From a bacterium (lineage in GTDB: Bacteria > Acidobacteriota > Terriglobia > Terriglobales > Acidobacteriaceae): 48,249 nucleotides of DNA. The stretch lies in assembly GCA_026225095.1 (NCBI GenBank), contig JAMFSC010000149.1, forward strand, positions 1 through 48,249. The letters are read 5' to 3'. A program made the translations under genes and the position numbers. Of the stretch, positions 21,401 through 29,509 are shown piece after piece (position 1 is the stretch's first letter; each line of letters begins with the position of its first letter). The notes beneath the pieces were generated by a model that was not told the DNA's origin, made no database searches, and was given only the letters and a program-made list of their open reading frames with translations.

Positions 21401-22077
21401 GCAGGGGTCACCAGCGCCGTGTCCGTGTTGATCAAACCATCGAGCGTGTAGTTATTTGACTCCGGCCGCGCCCCATTGATGCTGATCGCATTCCCCGAGC
21501 CCTGCCGCATTGTGCCCTGCTCGCCCCCCACTGTTACAGCCCCCGCGCCAAGCAGCAGAAGCTGCATGAAGTTGCGCCCGTTCAGCGGAAGCTCTTCCAC
21601 CTGCTTCTGACTCACCAGCTGCCCAATCGCTGAGCTTGCCGTATCGAGCGACAACGCCTGCGCCTCCACATGCACCGTCTCGGTCACGGCTCCAGGCCTC
21701 AACGTAACCGCCACGCGGACACTCTGGTCTACCGCCAGCGTAAACGCATCCGTCTGAGACTTTTCAAAGCCCGGCATCTCCACTGACACCGAGTACGATC
21801 CGGGATTCAGCGATGGAGCCTGGTAGTCACCCGCCGAACTCGTCTTCAGCCGCACCCTCGCGCCCGTCTCCACATTTGTAACCGTAACGGTGGCATTCGG
21901 AACGATGGCCCCCGTGCTGTCGGTCACCGTACCCAGAATCTTTCCGGTAGCCCCAGCCTGGGCATCTAGCTTCGGCGCAAGGCATAGCGCCGCCAACACG
22001 ATTGCCGCCAACCAACCCAGCATGCATCTCACACTCGTTCGCCGGGAACCCACTCGCTGTTCTTTCATGCGCTTCAT
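18466..22077 (-). CDS. TonB-dependent receptor, Oar-like, with carboxypeptidase-regulatory-like domain
   Basis: Outer-membrane TonB-dependent receptor of about 1203 residues. Signal peptide (ending LDAQA near residue 40), carboxypeptidase-regulatory-like domain (GTVTDSTGAIVPNATVTVTN to GSYSVSVEMPGFEK, about 46-115), and a plug with the acidobacterial motif VEELPLNGRNFMQLLLLGAGAV and a long barrel. The final strand ends in Phe (SGKLVF). The ATG at 22077 has GAGGAGG 7-8 nt upstream; a TTG six bases earlier is less likely. It is the first gene of the leftward locus with GH106, TPR and GH39-like genes, so a rhamnose-containing oligosaccharide is the likely ligand (inference from neighbours). A promoter and a palindrome lie upstream. 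Confidence 0.93.
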   Translation of the reverse strand: MKRMKEQRVGSRRTSVRCMLGWLAAIVLAALCLAPKLDAQAGATGKILGTVTDSTGAIVPNATVTVTNVETGARVRLKTSSAGDYQAPSLNPGSYSVSVEMPGFEKSQTDAFTLAVDQSVRVAVTLRPGAVTETVHVEAQALSLDTASSAIGQLVSQKQVEELPLNGRNFMQLLLLGAGAVTVGGEQGTMRQGSGNAISINGARPESNNYTLDGLINTDTALVTPAVILSQDAIQEFKVESGSYPAEFGFSANQINLVSKSGTNSIHGTVFEFNRNNVFDASPFPTAADYQAGVATSLPKLRQNQFGFVADGPVYIPKLYNGRDKTFWMANYEGWRIINGTIEKASVPNPAVLGGNFSAEDLPAYGTPKCVARQTNSQNCLPIDPLTNQPFPQNTIPVSRITARLATAAIAAGFWPTPNAGGANAAPGTVNFIKSVGLPLTTNQQTYRGDQVLGKYGSIFGRYTHSTYQNSSLNTASLNYGLETQYETQKNWEISHTISIGSHATNNFRFGYLDASAPEGAPTPTSSFVSALGLTGTFQNFAPLQLSYPSIGLSQYASTGGPGNAYTGSDQPAWEYADSYTWVKGKHTIGFGGDYRRWRLIRNLDDDFLGDYSFAATSVTNNSVGCGNSTGICGSGNAVADMLLGYYSGASGFVPGPLSPTTQAGNPQTHIFSYFAPYAQDDFKATSRLTLNFGLRYDYRAAPYEEQNHFYWLDTQNTQGGLCYADPALSTNGVASGLGLDGKTPILRYCGSNVPHAGSKTPFAPRFGFAYRWGDKTVVRGGYGVFWDSSEGREIDDSADIYPYSIRNSLTPATNPAAKKLTNQLFDSFSTLQPFPVSTLTFIAVIESENPLNPYVQQRSFGIQRELARDTTVELNYIGTKGTHLLDRRDIAQPNQIPTANLAFCDAQDGSGNYTNKAVAPCTPNSRLPYRNFTGFYIDSDWHGYSNYNSLNAKFEHRSASLAVTAVYTWSKSLDDKSAAAGVGATGSGYQGFMDNHNPQLDYGPSDFDVNHRFVASYVYNLPIGRGKRFLGRVNRAADAAVGGWELTGITTFQTGFPFGINAADPLGYTGSVASRASITPGCGVFGSLSGKFQRLNTNCFYQSVPGVFGNSSRNFLRQPGINNFDMGLAKSVSIGERVRISLRGDTFNTFNHHQYAISTGGLATGGSGGGSSIDNGLGDSLFGQITSASPGRVIQLSGKLVF

Positions 22078-22179
22078 ATGCAAACCTCCTCAAACTGCTG
22101 CAAAACTGCCTGGGTGACAAAGATGGAAAACACCGGAAGCCGCTGGCTACCCATCGCGGATTCCGGTAGCGGACGTTGA

Positions 22180-22192
22180 AACATGACATGTT
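22180..22192. promoter_or_regulatory. Palindromic operator candidate for the TonB receptor locus
   Basis: AACATG-A-CATGTT, a perfect 13-bp palindrome. It extends to 21 bp (22176-22196) with two mismatched pairs. It lies a few bases downstream of the start point predicted from the promoter at 22205-22234, a position suited to repression. The regulator is unknown and none is encoded next to it. Confidence 0.45.
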
Positions 22193-22204
22193 CGAAGCGG
22201 CGCA

Positions 22205-22234
22205 ACTCTAGCCCTCGGCAGAGCGTCAAGTCAA
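22205..22234 (-). promoter_or_regulatory. Sigma70-type promoter for the TonB receptor locus
   Basis: On the minus strand, a -35 TTGACT (22229-22234) and a -10 TAGAGT (22205-22210) are separated by 18 nt, with an A/T-rich stretch upstream (22235-22262). The expected start point near 22198 would give a leader of about 120 nt. Two mismatches in the -10 box limit confidence. Confidence 0.5.
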
Positions 22235-22594
22235 GAAAATAAAATTGTTCTTGTATTGAATTTCGCACTCGACGGCAGATGTTTTGCCGATGCTCCACTC
22301 GGGCTCAAACCCGCGTCCCGCGCGGCTCCGCAAGCCCTCTGCAACCTCTCCGCAGGCACGAACGAGAGGCACAAGGAGGTCAGACCTCAACGCGACACCA
22401 TCCCACAGAGGACCATCAAGTTCGACCCGGTTCTAGCCTCGCGGACCCCTGGTCGAAGGGTGTACCATCCTCACGGAATGGCCAGCCAGCGCGGGTCGAA
22501 ATACTCCCGTACCTCTGCTCAGGCCATCGTGTCGCACCCCGCAACCAACCCCCCGTTCAACGTGGCTCAGTACGCGATACCAGACCACTCCAGG
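22235..22594. other. Intergenic region between TonB receptor promoter and copper-protein gene
   Basis: About 360 bp with no supported gene. It holds the A/T-rich upstream part of the receptor promoter and a perfect 13-bp palindrome GAGGTC-A-GACCTC at 22376-22388 of unknown role. I see no clear terminator for the copper-protein operon. Confidence 0.5.
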
Positions 22595-23293
22595 TCAATA
22601 CGCGGCCTTTGGTTGGACAGGATAGTCCTCACCAAATTTATTCAGATGGTGGCTCATCACGTCGCCCGTCGTCTCGAGCGACAGCGTACCCAGCCGAATC
22701 GCCGATGCGGAAATCTCCACCACGCGACTCACCTTCCCCAATCGGTCCAGCGGGACATCTTCAGCCCACACGTTGAGGCGGTAACTCCCGGGCGGAACAT
22801 TGTGCATCTGCACCAGCCCCTCGGCGTCCGAGAGTCCGTAGTACGGCGTGTCCAAGGACACCACCACCGCCCCCATCCCAGGGTGAATATTGCAGAAGAT
22901 ATAGCTCACCCCCTCGCGGTCGAACTGCACCTTCCGGCTGCTGTGGCCTTCATACAGACCAAGATCGAAACGCCTTCCGTTGAAGAGCGAAAATACATTG
23001 TGGAAGAAGGGATCGAGGTTCGGAAAATCGACACTTGAGCCAACCGGTACGATCAGGAGGTGGGGAAAAAACTGCCTGTCCCGCTGCGACAACCTGTACT
23101 CCTGCTTTGGGTGCGCCGGTTCCACAAGGGTCTTCTGTAGCGGAGATAACCAGACAACCGCAGCTCCCGGGTATCCATGCGCCGCCGCGCGATGACCTCT
23201 GATTTCGACCGTAAGCGATACCTCGACGCCCTGCGCATCAGCAGGGGAAGCCATTGAAGCGAGCAGGATGGCGGCCAACCAAAGAAGATTCAT
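22595..23293 (-). CDS. Periplasmic cupredoxin-like (type 1 copper) protein
   Basis: Exported protein of 232 residues with signal peptide 1-20 (ending ADA). The cupredoxin fold carries all four expected type-1 copper ligands: His98 (DPFFHNVFS), then Cys134, His137 and Met140 in FCNIHPGM. The C-terminal part (GLSDAEGLVQMHNVPPGSYRLNVWAED) resembles a small carboxypeptidase-regulatory-like beta domain, as in proteins annotated methylamine utilisation/plastocyanin-like. It probably carries electrons or binds copper in the periplasm. Its ATG shares one base with the stop of the upstream barrel gene, so it is the fourth gene of the operon regulator-kinase-barrel-cupredoxin. Role in signalling is inference. 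Confidence 0.82.
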   Translation of the reverse strand: MNLLWLAAILLASMASPADAQGVEVSLTVEIRGHRAAAHGYPGAAVVWLSPLQKTLVEPAHPKQEYRLSQRDRQFFPHLLIVPVGSSVDFPNLDPFFHNVFSLFNGRRFDLGLYEGHSSRKVQFDREGVSYIFCNIHPGMGAVVVSLDTPYYGLSDAEGLVQMHNVPPGSYRLNVWAEDVPLDRLGKVSRVVEISASAIRLGTLSLETTGDVMSHHLNKFGEDYPVQPKAAY

Positions 23294-24831
23294 CAGAATT
23301 CATACCCAAGCGAAAGCGTATAGATATTCGCGACACTCGCCCCACCCGTGTACCGCCACGTAGTCATCCGCCGATACTCCGGCGACAGAATCACTGCGGC
23401 TCGCGGACGAAAGATAACATTGCCGACCACCGAGCGATTACGCGCAGTCGAGGCGAGCGCCGTCGTCAAGGCCGGAAGCACAACACTCTCGAAGTTACTT
23501 GACAATGCATTATCCAAACCAAAGATCGCGTTGGCTTCGATACTGCGACCGAAGCGCATCTTCATCTGCGACCACCCTCCCGCAGTCTCGACACCAACGC
23601 TCCGCGCAACCCCCGTCACCGGATCGGTCCCCGAAAGAATGTCCTTGTAGAGCCCACCACCGAATCCCCCCAGCGCCCGTCCGCGATAGAGCTCACCACT
23701 CAGCCCTGCGAACCGAGTGATGGGGATCACATAGTCCCCCGCCACCGCCCACGAGTGGACCCGTGTGCTCGCACTGTAGGCTTGCCTGGCAGAGTATCCC
23801 GAGACGCCAAACGCGAATGATTCCGGCCGAGCCAACGCAGAAGGGTCAGCATGAAAAGACACGCGGCCCTCCACCCCAGGCCTGCGCGACGCCTGCACCG
23901 GACTATCCTGTTGAATTGAGCTATAGGCCGGCGATTGCGGAACGATCATCCCTCCCTCCCCCGAGATACCATGCCTCCCAAGCCGAATCCTCTCCTCCAA
24001 CCGCATCTGCGGCCACCACCCCCACAGGTTCCCGGAGCCTGACAGCGCCGGAGCGGCGACCTCCGCGAACGAGGTCGGAGAAAGAGGAGAGATCAGTGGC
24101 TCCATATTCCCCGCTTCGAACTTCGTATGCATCCATTCCAGCCCGACCTCCGCATCCCGCAGCCGAAGGTATCCGGAGAGCGCCGTATATCCAAAGCTGT
24201 TCGTCGAACTGCCACCGAAGAAATCTGCATTCACGTATGCGGAACTCCGCGCACCCAGGATCACCGGTCCCGCAGCCTGAACACCAAGCACCGTCTGCCG
24301 CACCGTCGCACCCAGGCTGCCATGCGACGCCCCCGGAGGACGCGGCAGCGCCACCGTTGGAAGCTCCGTACTATCCACCACCCCCGCGTTCGAAAACGCG
24401 TTGAAAAGAACAAGCCCCGTAACCTTCAGTCCATACTTCGACGCCGTCTCCACCTTCGCCTGATCATGCTGCTTGATCTCTGCCTGCTGAATCTCCTGCT
24501 GTTCCCGCAGGTCCCTCACATCCTCCGCAACGGTTCCCACTCCTTTGGAGGATGCAGAGTCCGTCCGCGACCTGAGCTCATCCATCTCCGCATGAAGCCG
24601 CTGTATCTCCAGCAAAGATTGCTGCAAAGCCGCCTGGGTCTGCACCAGCGTCGCCCCAAGCCGATCCAGCCTCTCCTCGATCCCCGAAAGCTGTCCACGT
24701 TCAGCCGAAGCCCGCGACGGCACTGTCCCTTGCTGACCATCAGCCCGCACACTGGCGCACGCCATCGCCAACACCGCCAGCCCTGTCCTGATCCCTCCCA
24801 GGCTGAGACGAAGTGATTGCCCTGTCTTCAT
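23293..24831 (-). CDS. Outer-membrane beta-barrel protein with N-terminal coiled coil
   Basis: About 512 residues. Signal peptide (LGGIRTGLAVLAMACASVRADG), then a coiled coil (about residues 45-130: IEERLDRLGATLVQTQ, LLEIQRLHAEMDELRS, REQQEIQQAEIKQHDQ) that may trimerise or span the periplasm. An aromatic-rich barrel follows, opening KYGLKVTGLVLFNAFS and ending in the outer-membrane signature YTLSLGYEF with terminal Phe. It is porin-like; no substrate can be read. The ATG at 24831 has AGGAGAAG upstream and overlaps the kinase stop (ATGA, 24828-24831); its own stop overlaps the cupredoxin start. This organisation implies equimolar synthesis of kinase, barrel and copper protein. Confidence 0.78.
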   Translation of the reverse strand: MKTGQSLRLSLGGIRTGLAVLAMACASVRADGQQGTVPSRASAERGQLSGIEERLDRLGATLVQTQAALQQSLLEIQRLHAEMDELRSRTDSASSKGVGTVAEDVRDLREQQEIQQAEIKQHDQAKVETASKYGLKVTGLVLFNAFSNAGVVDSTELPTVALPRPPGASHGSLGATVRQTVLGVQAAGPVILGARSSAYVNADFFGGSSTNSFGYTALSGYLRLRDAEVGLEWMHTKFEAGNMEPLISPLSPTSFAEVAAPALSGSGNLWGWWPQMRLEERIRLGRHGISGEGGMIVPQSPAYSSIQQDSPVQASRRPGVEGRVSFHADPSALARPESFAFGVSGYSARQAYSASTRVHSWAVAGDYVIPITRFAGLSGELYRGRALGGFGGGLYKDILSGTDPVTGVARSVGVETAGGWSQMKMRFGRSIEANAIFGLDNALSSNFESVVLPALTTALASTARNRSVVGNVIFRPRAAVILSPEYRRMTTWRYTGGASVANIYTLSLGYEF

Positions 24832-26678
24832 GGCTTCTCCTGACCCGGGATCTCTTCCGCCGCCCGCCCCGCTGCCCAACCCGTACCGATGGATCTTCTC
24901 ACGGACCCGCCCCGCCCCCGCCCGAGCACCTCAAGCGCCCTCCGCGAAAGAACAAGGCTGAAGACAGTATTCCCAGCCTGCGTCGTCTCCAACCGAACCT
25001 CCCCACCGTGTTCCTGCGCGATATGCTGCGCCACCGTCAGCCCAAGCCCTGTCCCGTTCACCTTGCCCGCGCTCACAAACGGCTGAAACAGCGTGTCCCG
25101 TATCGACTCGGAGATTCCCCCTCCATTATCCGCGATCGCGATCCTGATCTCGCCCCTCTCCTCAGTCAACAAAACGCTCACACTGGGATCCAGCCCGTCC
25201 CCCAACCCACCGCATCCTCCCGCCGCCTGGCACGCATTCAGCAGAAGATTGTACAAAGCCCGCCCCAGCTTGGCCCCATCGACATTCGCTTCGACATCAG
25301 CCAGCTCCCCAACCACAATCTCCACCTCACGGCACTCCGGATGCTGACGAACCGAGTGCACCGTCCTCTTCACCAGCATCGCCATCGACTCATCCTGCAG
25401 ATGCAGCACCTGCCCCGTCTGGCTGAACAGCAGCAGCGATTCGATCAGGTCGGTCATCCCCTGCACTCCCTCCTGCACCTCTGCCATCAGCTCCACCCGT
25501 TCCTGCTTCCCGATCCTGTCTAGGCTCATAAACTCTGCATTCGCATAGATCGTCGAAAGGTGATGCCGCAGATCGTGCGAGACCGAGCTCGCCATCCGCC
25601 CAATCGTCGCCAGCCGATCCGCCTCGATCAACTCCTGCTGCGTCCTCTGCAGCTCCTTCCTCATCCGGTCGAACGCCAGCCCCAGCTCCCGAACCTCAAA
25701 CGCCCCGCTCGCACTCAGCCTGTAGCTGAAGTCTCCCTGCCCCAGCGCCCGAGCCCCCGCCACCAGCACCTCCAGCGGAAGCGTAATCGTCCGCGAGATA
25801 TAAGCCGCCAGCAGCAAACCAAGAATCAGCGCGCAGATCCCCAGCGTCAGAATCCACCGGTTCACCTGCCGCAGATACATACTCGCCCGGTCATACGACT
25901 TGAACACAATCAACTCGACGCCCCTGTTCCCACCCGCCGGCAGCGCCGCCTTAACCGCCGTATAAGCCTCACCACCCAGCACGATCGATTGCGCAGCCTC
26001 ACTCCGCGACTCCAGCCCCTTCGACTGCCGCATCAGGTCACCCAGCCGCCTCGCACCCAGCGTCGACACTGAAACGTTCCCATCCACCAGAAAAGCTACC
26101 TCGGCCTCGGCCACATCGCTGATCTGTCGCGCCACCGCATGATCGATCGCATACCCCACAATCACATACCCAAGCCTCGACTCGTTCGTCGCAGGTCCAA
26201 AGTAGATCGGCTGAATCGATAGCTCATAAACACTGCTGCCAAACGGAGTCAGACACTCCCCCTCCTGCGCCGTCATACACGCCCGCACCCCCTCGGTCAC
26301 CTGCCCATCATCCAGCCCCTTACCTCGATTGACATGCGAGTAGAGCTGACCACTCGTCGATGCCAGCGCAAAAAAGTCCGCCCCACTCGTCGTATAAAAC
26401 TCCCCCGCACCGTCCTCGATCGTGTGGACGTCCTGCGTCGACATCAGCGCCTTCAGGCTCGGCAGGTCCGCCAACAGAGCCGCCTCCCGCGCAAGCATCT
26501 GGTTCCGTTGCGACGCAATCCCCCGAAACGTACTCAGCGAGTGGCTCAGGTCCGAGTCCAGCCCCTTGCGAATCTCCTGCTTCACGCTCAGACGAATCAC
26601 CATCAGGCACGTCGCCGTAAAGCCAAGCGAAACCGCCAGCAGAGACACCATCAGGGTGGTTCGCATGCGCCAATGCAT
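24828..26678 (-). CDS. Sensor histidine kinase with periplasmic Cache-like domain
   Basis: Inner-membrane kinase of 616 residues. TM1 at about residues 8-30, a periplasmic sensor region 31-272 with a Cache-like pattern (GAGEFYTTSGADFFALASTSGQ; LSIQPIYFGP; YAIDHAV), TM2 at about 274-294, and HAMP at about 295-348. HisKA follows with phospho-acceptor His368 in SVSHDLRHHLS, then the ATPase domain: N box LYNLLLNACQA (475-485), G1 DNGGGI (517-522), F box FQPF and G2 GTGLGL (542-547). An extra tail of about 35 residues is Gly/Arg-rich. The response regulator gene lies 27 nt upstream and the barrel gene overlaps its end. The stimulus is unknown; the cupredoxin and barrel in the same operon suggest something in the cell envelope. 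Confidence 0.92.
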   Translation of the reverse strand: MHWRMRTTLMVSLLAVSLGFTATCLMVIRLSVKQEIRKGLDSDLSHSLSTFRGIASQRNQMLAREAALLADLPSLKALMSTQDVHTIEDGAGEFYTTSGADFFALASTSGQLYSHVNRGKGLDDGQVTEGVRACMTAQEGECLTPFGSSVYELSIQPIYFGPATNESRLGYVIVGYAIDHAVARQISDVAEAEVAFLVDGNVSVSTLGARRLGDLMRQSKGLESRSEAAQSIVLGGEAYTAVKAALPAGGNRGVELIVFKSYDRASMYLRQVNRWILTLGICALILGLLLAAYISRTITLPLEVLVAGARALGQGDFSYRLSASGAFEVRELGLAFDRMRKELQRTQQELIEADRLATIGRMASSVSHDLRHHLSTIYANAEFMSLDRIGKQERVELMAEVQEGVQGMTDLIESLLLFSQTGQVLHLQDESMAMLVKRTVHSVRQHPECREVEIVVGELADVEANVDGAKLGRALYNLLLNACQAAGGCGGLGDGLDPSVSVLLTEERGEIRIAIADNGGGISESIRDTLFQPFVSAGKVNGTGLGLTVAQHIAQEHGGEVRLETTQAGNTVFSLVLSRRALEVLGRGRGGSVRRSIGTGWAAGRAAEEIPGQEKP

Positions 26679-26705
26679 CGTGGTGGCCGCTTTCAGGGAT
26701 CGCCT

Positions 26706-27389
26706 TTAGGAATTCGGAACGAACTTGTAGCCAATACCGTGGATCGTGCGAAAGTGTACCGGGTTCGCCGGGTCACTCTCCAGCTTCTGCCGGAGCTTCA
26801 AAATCTGGTTGTCCACCGTCCGCGTCGTCAGGTGAAAGCTCAGCCCCCACACCCCGGAGAGCAGCTCCTCCCGTCCGATGGCCCTGCCCGGATGTTCCAG
26901 AAAAAAACGTAGCAGCTTGAACTCATGCGCCGTCAGCGGAACCGGCGCACCGTCCTTGTGCGCCTCCATCGTCACGAAGTCCACCTCGACCGCCCCGAAC
27001 CGAAGCGCGCCAATCTCCGCCTTCTTGTTCACCCGCCGCATTGCCGCCTGGATCCGCGCCAGCAGCTCCCGCGGACTGAACGGCTTGGTCACATAGTCAT
27101 CCGCCCCTGACTCCAACAGCAGCACCTTGTCCGCGACATCGCTCACCGCCGACAACACAATCACCGGAAGGTCGCTCCGCCACGCCTTGATCTCCTTGCA
27201 GATCGTCCTTCCCGAAAGCCCTGGAAGCATCAGGTCCAGCACCACGGTGGCCGGCTTCATGGATTTGGCGGCAGCCAGCCCCGCCACACCCTCCCCTTCG
27301 ACATGAACCTCGTAGCCTTCCGCGGCGAACTGCCGCCGCAGCGCCCGTTGAATCCGGGGGTCGTCCTCAATTACCAGAATCAGACTCAT
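26706..27389 (-). CDS. OmpR/PhoB-family response regulator
   Basis: DNA-binding response regulator of about 227 residues. Receiver: acidic pocket IEDD (residues 7-10), phospho-acceptor Asp52 in VVLDLMLPG, and the conserved Lys in YVTKPFSPREL. The C-terminal winged helix has TAHEFKLLRFFLEHPG, REELLSGVWG, TRTVDNQILKLRQKLE and FRTIHGIGYKF. The ATG at 27389 follows GAGGG; an upstream start that adds seven residues is less likely. It is the first gene of the four-gene operon and pairs with the kinase. A direct repeat of TTGTCA with 11-bp spacing lies 78 bp upstream, the arrangement bound by this family, so autoregulation is likely. Confidence 0.94.
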   Translation of the reverse strand: MSLILVIEDDPRIQRALRRQFAAEGYEVHVEGEGVAGLAAAKSMKPATVVLDLMLPGLSGRTICKEIKAWRSDLPVIVLSAVSDVADKVLLLESGADDYVTKPFSPRELLARIQAAMRRVNKKAEIGALRFGAVEVDFVTMEAHKDGAPVPLTAHEFKLLRFFLEHPGRAIGREELLSGVWGLSFHLTTRTVDNQILKLRQKLESDPANPVHFRTIHGIGYKFVPNS

Positions 27390-27466
27390 AGAAATCCCTC
27401 GCCGTGACATCTCCTTCCCCTAGTCTTCTCCAAAGTTCGCCGTCCAGCGCACCTCCCCCGAAGATA

Positions 27467-27484
27467 ATGACAAAGAAGTGACAA
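27467..27484 (-). promoter_or_regulatory. Pho-box-like direct repeat upstream of the two-component operon
   Basis: On the minus strand, TTGTCAC-TTCT-TTGTCAT: two 7-mers with an 11-bp period, close to the PhoB box CTGTCAT-N4-CTGTCAT. It lies about 78 bp before the response regulator start. The 11-bp direct-repeat layout is general for OmpR/PhoB-type regulators, so it may be the site of the operon's own regulator or of a PhoB homologue. Confidence 0.55.
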
Positions 27485-27541
27485 TCACCCCCGCAAACCC
27501 TCTCCGCGACCAACGGGAGCGCCACGCGAAGCTGTATACGA

Positions 27542-27572
27542 GTCACGAAGTGACCGCCCCACGCGAAGTGGG
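27542..27572 (-). terminator. Double hairpin downstream of cysE
   Basis: Two small perfect stems follow the cysE stop: CCCAC-GCGAA-GTGGG (27558-27572) and GTCAC-GAA-GTGAC (27542-27554). They separate the cysK-cysE operon from the promoter region of the two-component operon. Neither has a T tract, so termination is inferred from position. Confidence 0.45.
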
Positions 27573-27593
27573 CCCGTCCGGCAGGACCCGCCG

Positions 27594-28355
27594 TTAAATC
27601 CCTTCCCCCATACTCACTTCCTCACTCCGCGCCGTAACCTCGCTCCGATACTGCGCCCGCTCCTCCGCCTCCACCGTCAGCGCATTCGCCGGCTCCTGCC
27701 GGAGCGTCTGGTGCAACTCCCCATCCAGCCGCTCCACCCGTCCCTGCAGCCGTTTCAGCTCATCCGCCAGCGCCAGCAGCACCTCGGAGACCGGGTCATT
27801 CACCTCCCCCGGATTCGTAATCAGCACCCGCTTCCCACTCTCATACACAATATGCGCAGGAACCCCCACCACCGTCGAATCCGGAGGCACATCCCGTAGC
27901 ACCACCGATCCCGCACCCACCCGCGACCGCTCTCCAATCGTGATATTCCCCAGCACATTCGCATTATTCCCCACGAACACCCCATCGAGCAGCGTAGGAT
28001 GCCGCTTGCCGTCCTGCTTCCCCGTCCCCCCCAGCGTCACCCCCTGGTACATCGTCACGTCATCGCCAATGATCGCCGTCTCCCCAACCACCACCCCGAT
28101 CCCATGATCGATAAACAGCCTCCGTCCGATCCGCGCCCCCGGATGAATCTCGATTCCCGTCCAGAACCTCGTCCCCTGCGCCAGCACCCGCGCCAGCGTC
28201 CTCCATCCCCCGCACCAAAGCCGATGCTGCACGCGATGCGCCCACACCGCATGCAACCCCGGATAGCAAAGCAGAACCACCACCTTCGACGTAGCCGCCG
28301 GGTCGCGCTCGAACACACACCGTATGTCCTCGCGCACCAGCTCCAACATCGTCAT
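27594..28355 (-). CDS. cysE: Serine O-acetyltransferase (CysE)
   Basis: Cytoplasmic enzyme making O-acetyl-L-serine from serine and acetyl-CoA, the first step of cysteine synthesis. 253 residues. It has an N-terminal helical part ([19 protein letters not shown]) and a left-handed beta-helix of hexapeptide repeats with the signature [26 protein letters not shown], where the His of DHG is catalytic, then MYQGVTLGG and [13 protein letters not shown] charged tail of about 60 residues follows. The ATG overlaps the cysK stop by 4 nt (ATGA, 28352-28355), so the two cysteine enzymes, which form a known complex, are coupled in one operon. Confidence 0.96.
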   Translation of the reverse strand: MTMLELVREDIRCVFERDPAATSKVVVLLCYPGLHAVWAHRVQHRLWCGGWRTLARVLAQGTRFWTGIEIHPGARIGRRLFIDHGIGVVVGETAIIGDDVTMYQGVTLGGTGKQDGKRHPTLLDGVFVGNNANVLGNITIGERSRVGAGSVVLRDVPPDSTVVGVPAHIVYESGKRVLITNPGEVNDPVSEVLLALADELKRLQGRVERLDGELHQTLRQEPANALTVEAEERAQYRSEVTARSEEVSMGEGI

Positions 28356-29323
28356 AGCGTAACTTCGGAGGTTGGCGTCTGCTGCGCCTGCTGCCGCAGC
28401 GCATCGAACTGCAGCGTCGAAAGATACCGCTCGCCAAAGCTCGGAATCACCACCACGATCAGCTTCCCGGCATTCTTCGGCTCCTTCGCCACCTTCAACG
28501 CCGCATGAACCGCCGCGCCCGAAGAGATCCCCACCAGCAGACCCTCCTCGAGCGGCAGTCGCCGAGCCATCGCCATCGCCTCGTCGTTCGTCACGGTCAC
28601 GATCTCGTCGATCAGATCCGTCTTCAGGATCTTGGGAATAAAGCCCGCGCCAATCCCCTGGATCTTGTGAGGCCCCGGCTTCCCGCCCGACAGCACCGGA
28701 CTATCCGCCGGCTCCACCGCCACCGTCCAGAACCCCGGCTTCCTGCCTTTCATATACTCGCTCACACCGGTCAGCGTCCCGCCCGTCCCCACGCCCGAAA
28801 CCAGAATGTCCGCCGTCCCCTCCGTGTCCTCCCAGATCTCCGGCCCCGTCGTGTCGAAGTGAATCTTCGGGTTCGCCGGATTGTTGAACTGCTGCAGCAT
28901 GAACCCATGCGGAGTCTCAGCCAGGATCTGCTCCGCCTTCGCGATCGCGCCCTTCATTCCCATCGGCCCCGGCGTCAGCACAATCTCCGCGCCAAACGTC
29001 AGCAGCAGGATCCGCCGCTCCACACTCATCGTCTCCGGCATCGTCAGGATGATCTTGTAGCCCTTCACCGCCGCCACAAACGCCAGCCCGATCCCGGTAT
29101 TGCCGCTCGTCGGCTCGATCAGCACCGTCTCACCCGGCTTGATCTTCCCGTCGCGCTCCGCCGCCTCGATCATCGCCAGGCCAATCCTGTCCTTCACACT
29201 GCTCAGCGGATTCTGGCTCTCCAGCTTCGCCACCACACGCGCCACGCATCCCTCGGTCACATGGTTCAACTCCACCAGGGGCGTCCGCCCAATCAACTCC
29301 GTCACATTCGCCGCAATCTTCAC
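28352..29323 (-). CDS. cysK: Cysteine synthase A (O-acetylserine sulfhydrylase)
   Basis: PLP enzyme that makes cysteine from O-acetylserine and sulfide. 323 residues, normal length. The PLP lysine is in [11 protein letters not shown]; the substrate loop is [13 protein letters not shown]; phosphate binding is [14 protein letters not shown]; the C-terminal part has QGIGAGFIP and [12 protein letters not shown]. The first codon is GTG, with GGGAGAG 3-9 nt upstream, and gives the standard N terminus ([14 protein letters not shown]). First gene of the cysK-cysE operon. A nitrite/sulfite reductase 9 kb to the right could supply sulfide, but they are not co-transcribed. Confidence 0.97.
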   Translation of the reverse strand: MKIAANVTELIGRTPLVELNHVTEGCVARVVAKLESQNPLSSVKDRIGLAMIEAAERDGKIKPGETVLIEPTSGNTGIGLAFVAAVKGYKIILTMPETMSVERRILLLTFGAEIVLTPGPMGMKGAIAKAEQILAETPHGFMLQQFNNPANPKIHFDTTGPEIWEDTEGTADILVSGVGTGGTLTGVSEYMKGRKPGFWTVAVEPADSPVLSGGKPGPHKIQGIGAGFIPKILKTDLIDEIVTVTNDEAMAMARRLPLEEGLLVGISSGAAVHAALKVAKEPKNAGKLIVVVIPSFGERYLSTLQFDALRQQAQQTPTSEVTL

Positions 29324-29509
29324 AGTCTCTCCCTCAATGCAAATCTAGATGATCCAAACCAGGCCCCGGACCCTTTTATCGCCCATCCGACAATACCCCA
29401 AACCTCCGGCCAATCCCTAACCAGTAAATAAAAGACTTATCGCCAGGCAATGGGGAGGGGGGGCACCCCCTCCCCCGGAAAACTTGCAAGCACCCGCGAA
29501 CCCCGTAAG

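Noticed and set aside
22256..23038. Plus-strand gene between receptor and copper-protein genes
   Set aside because: Most of the frame lies antisense to the copper protein, with no motif or ribosome site.
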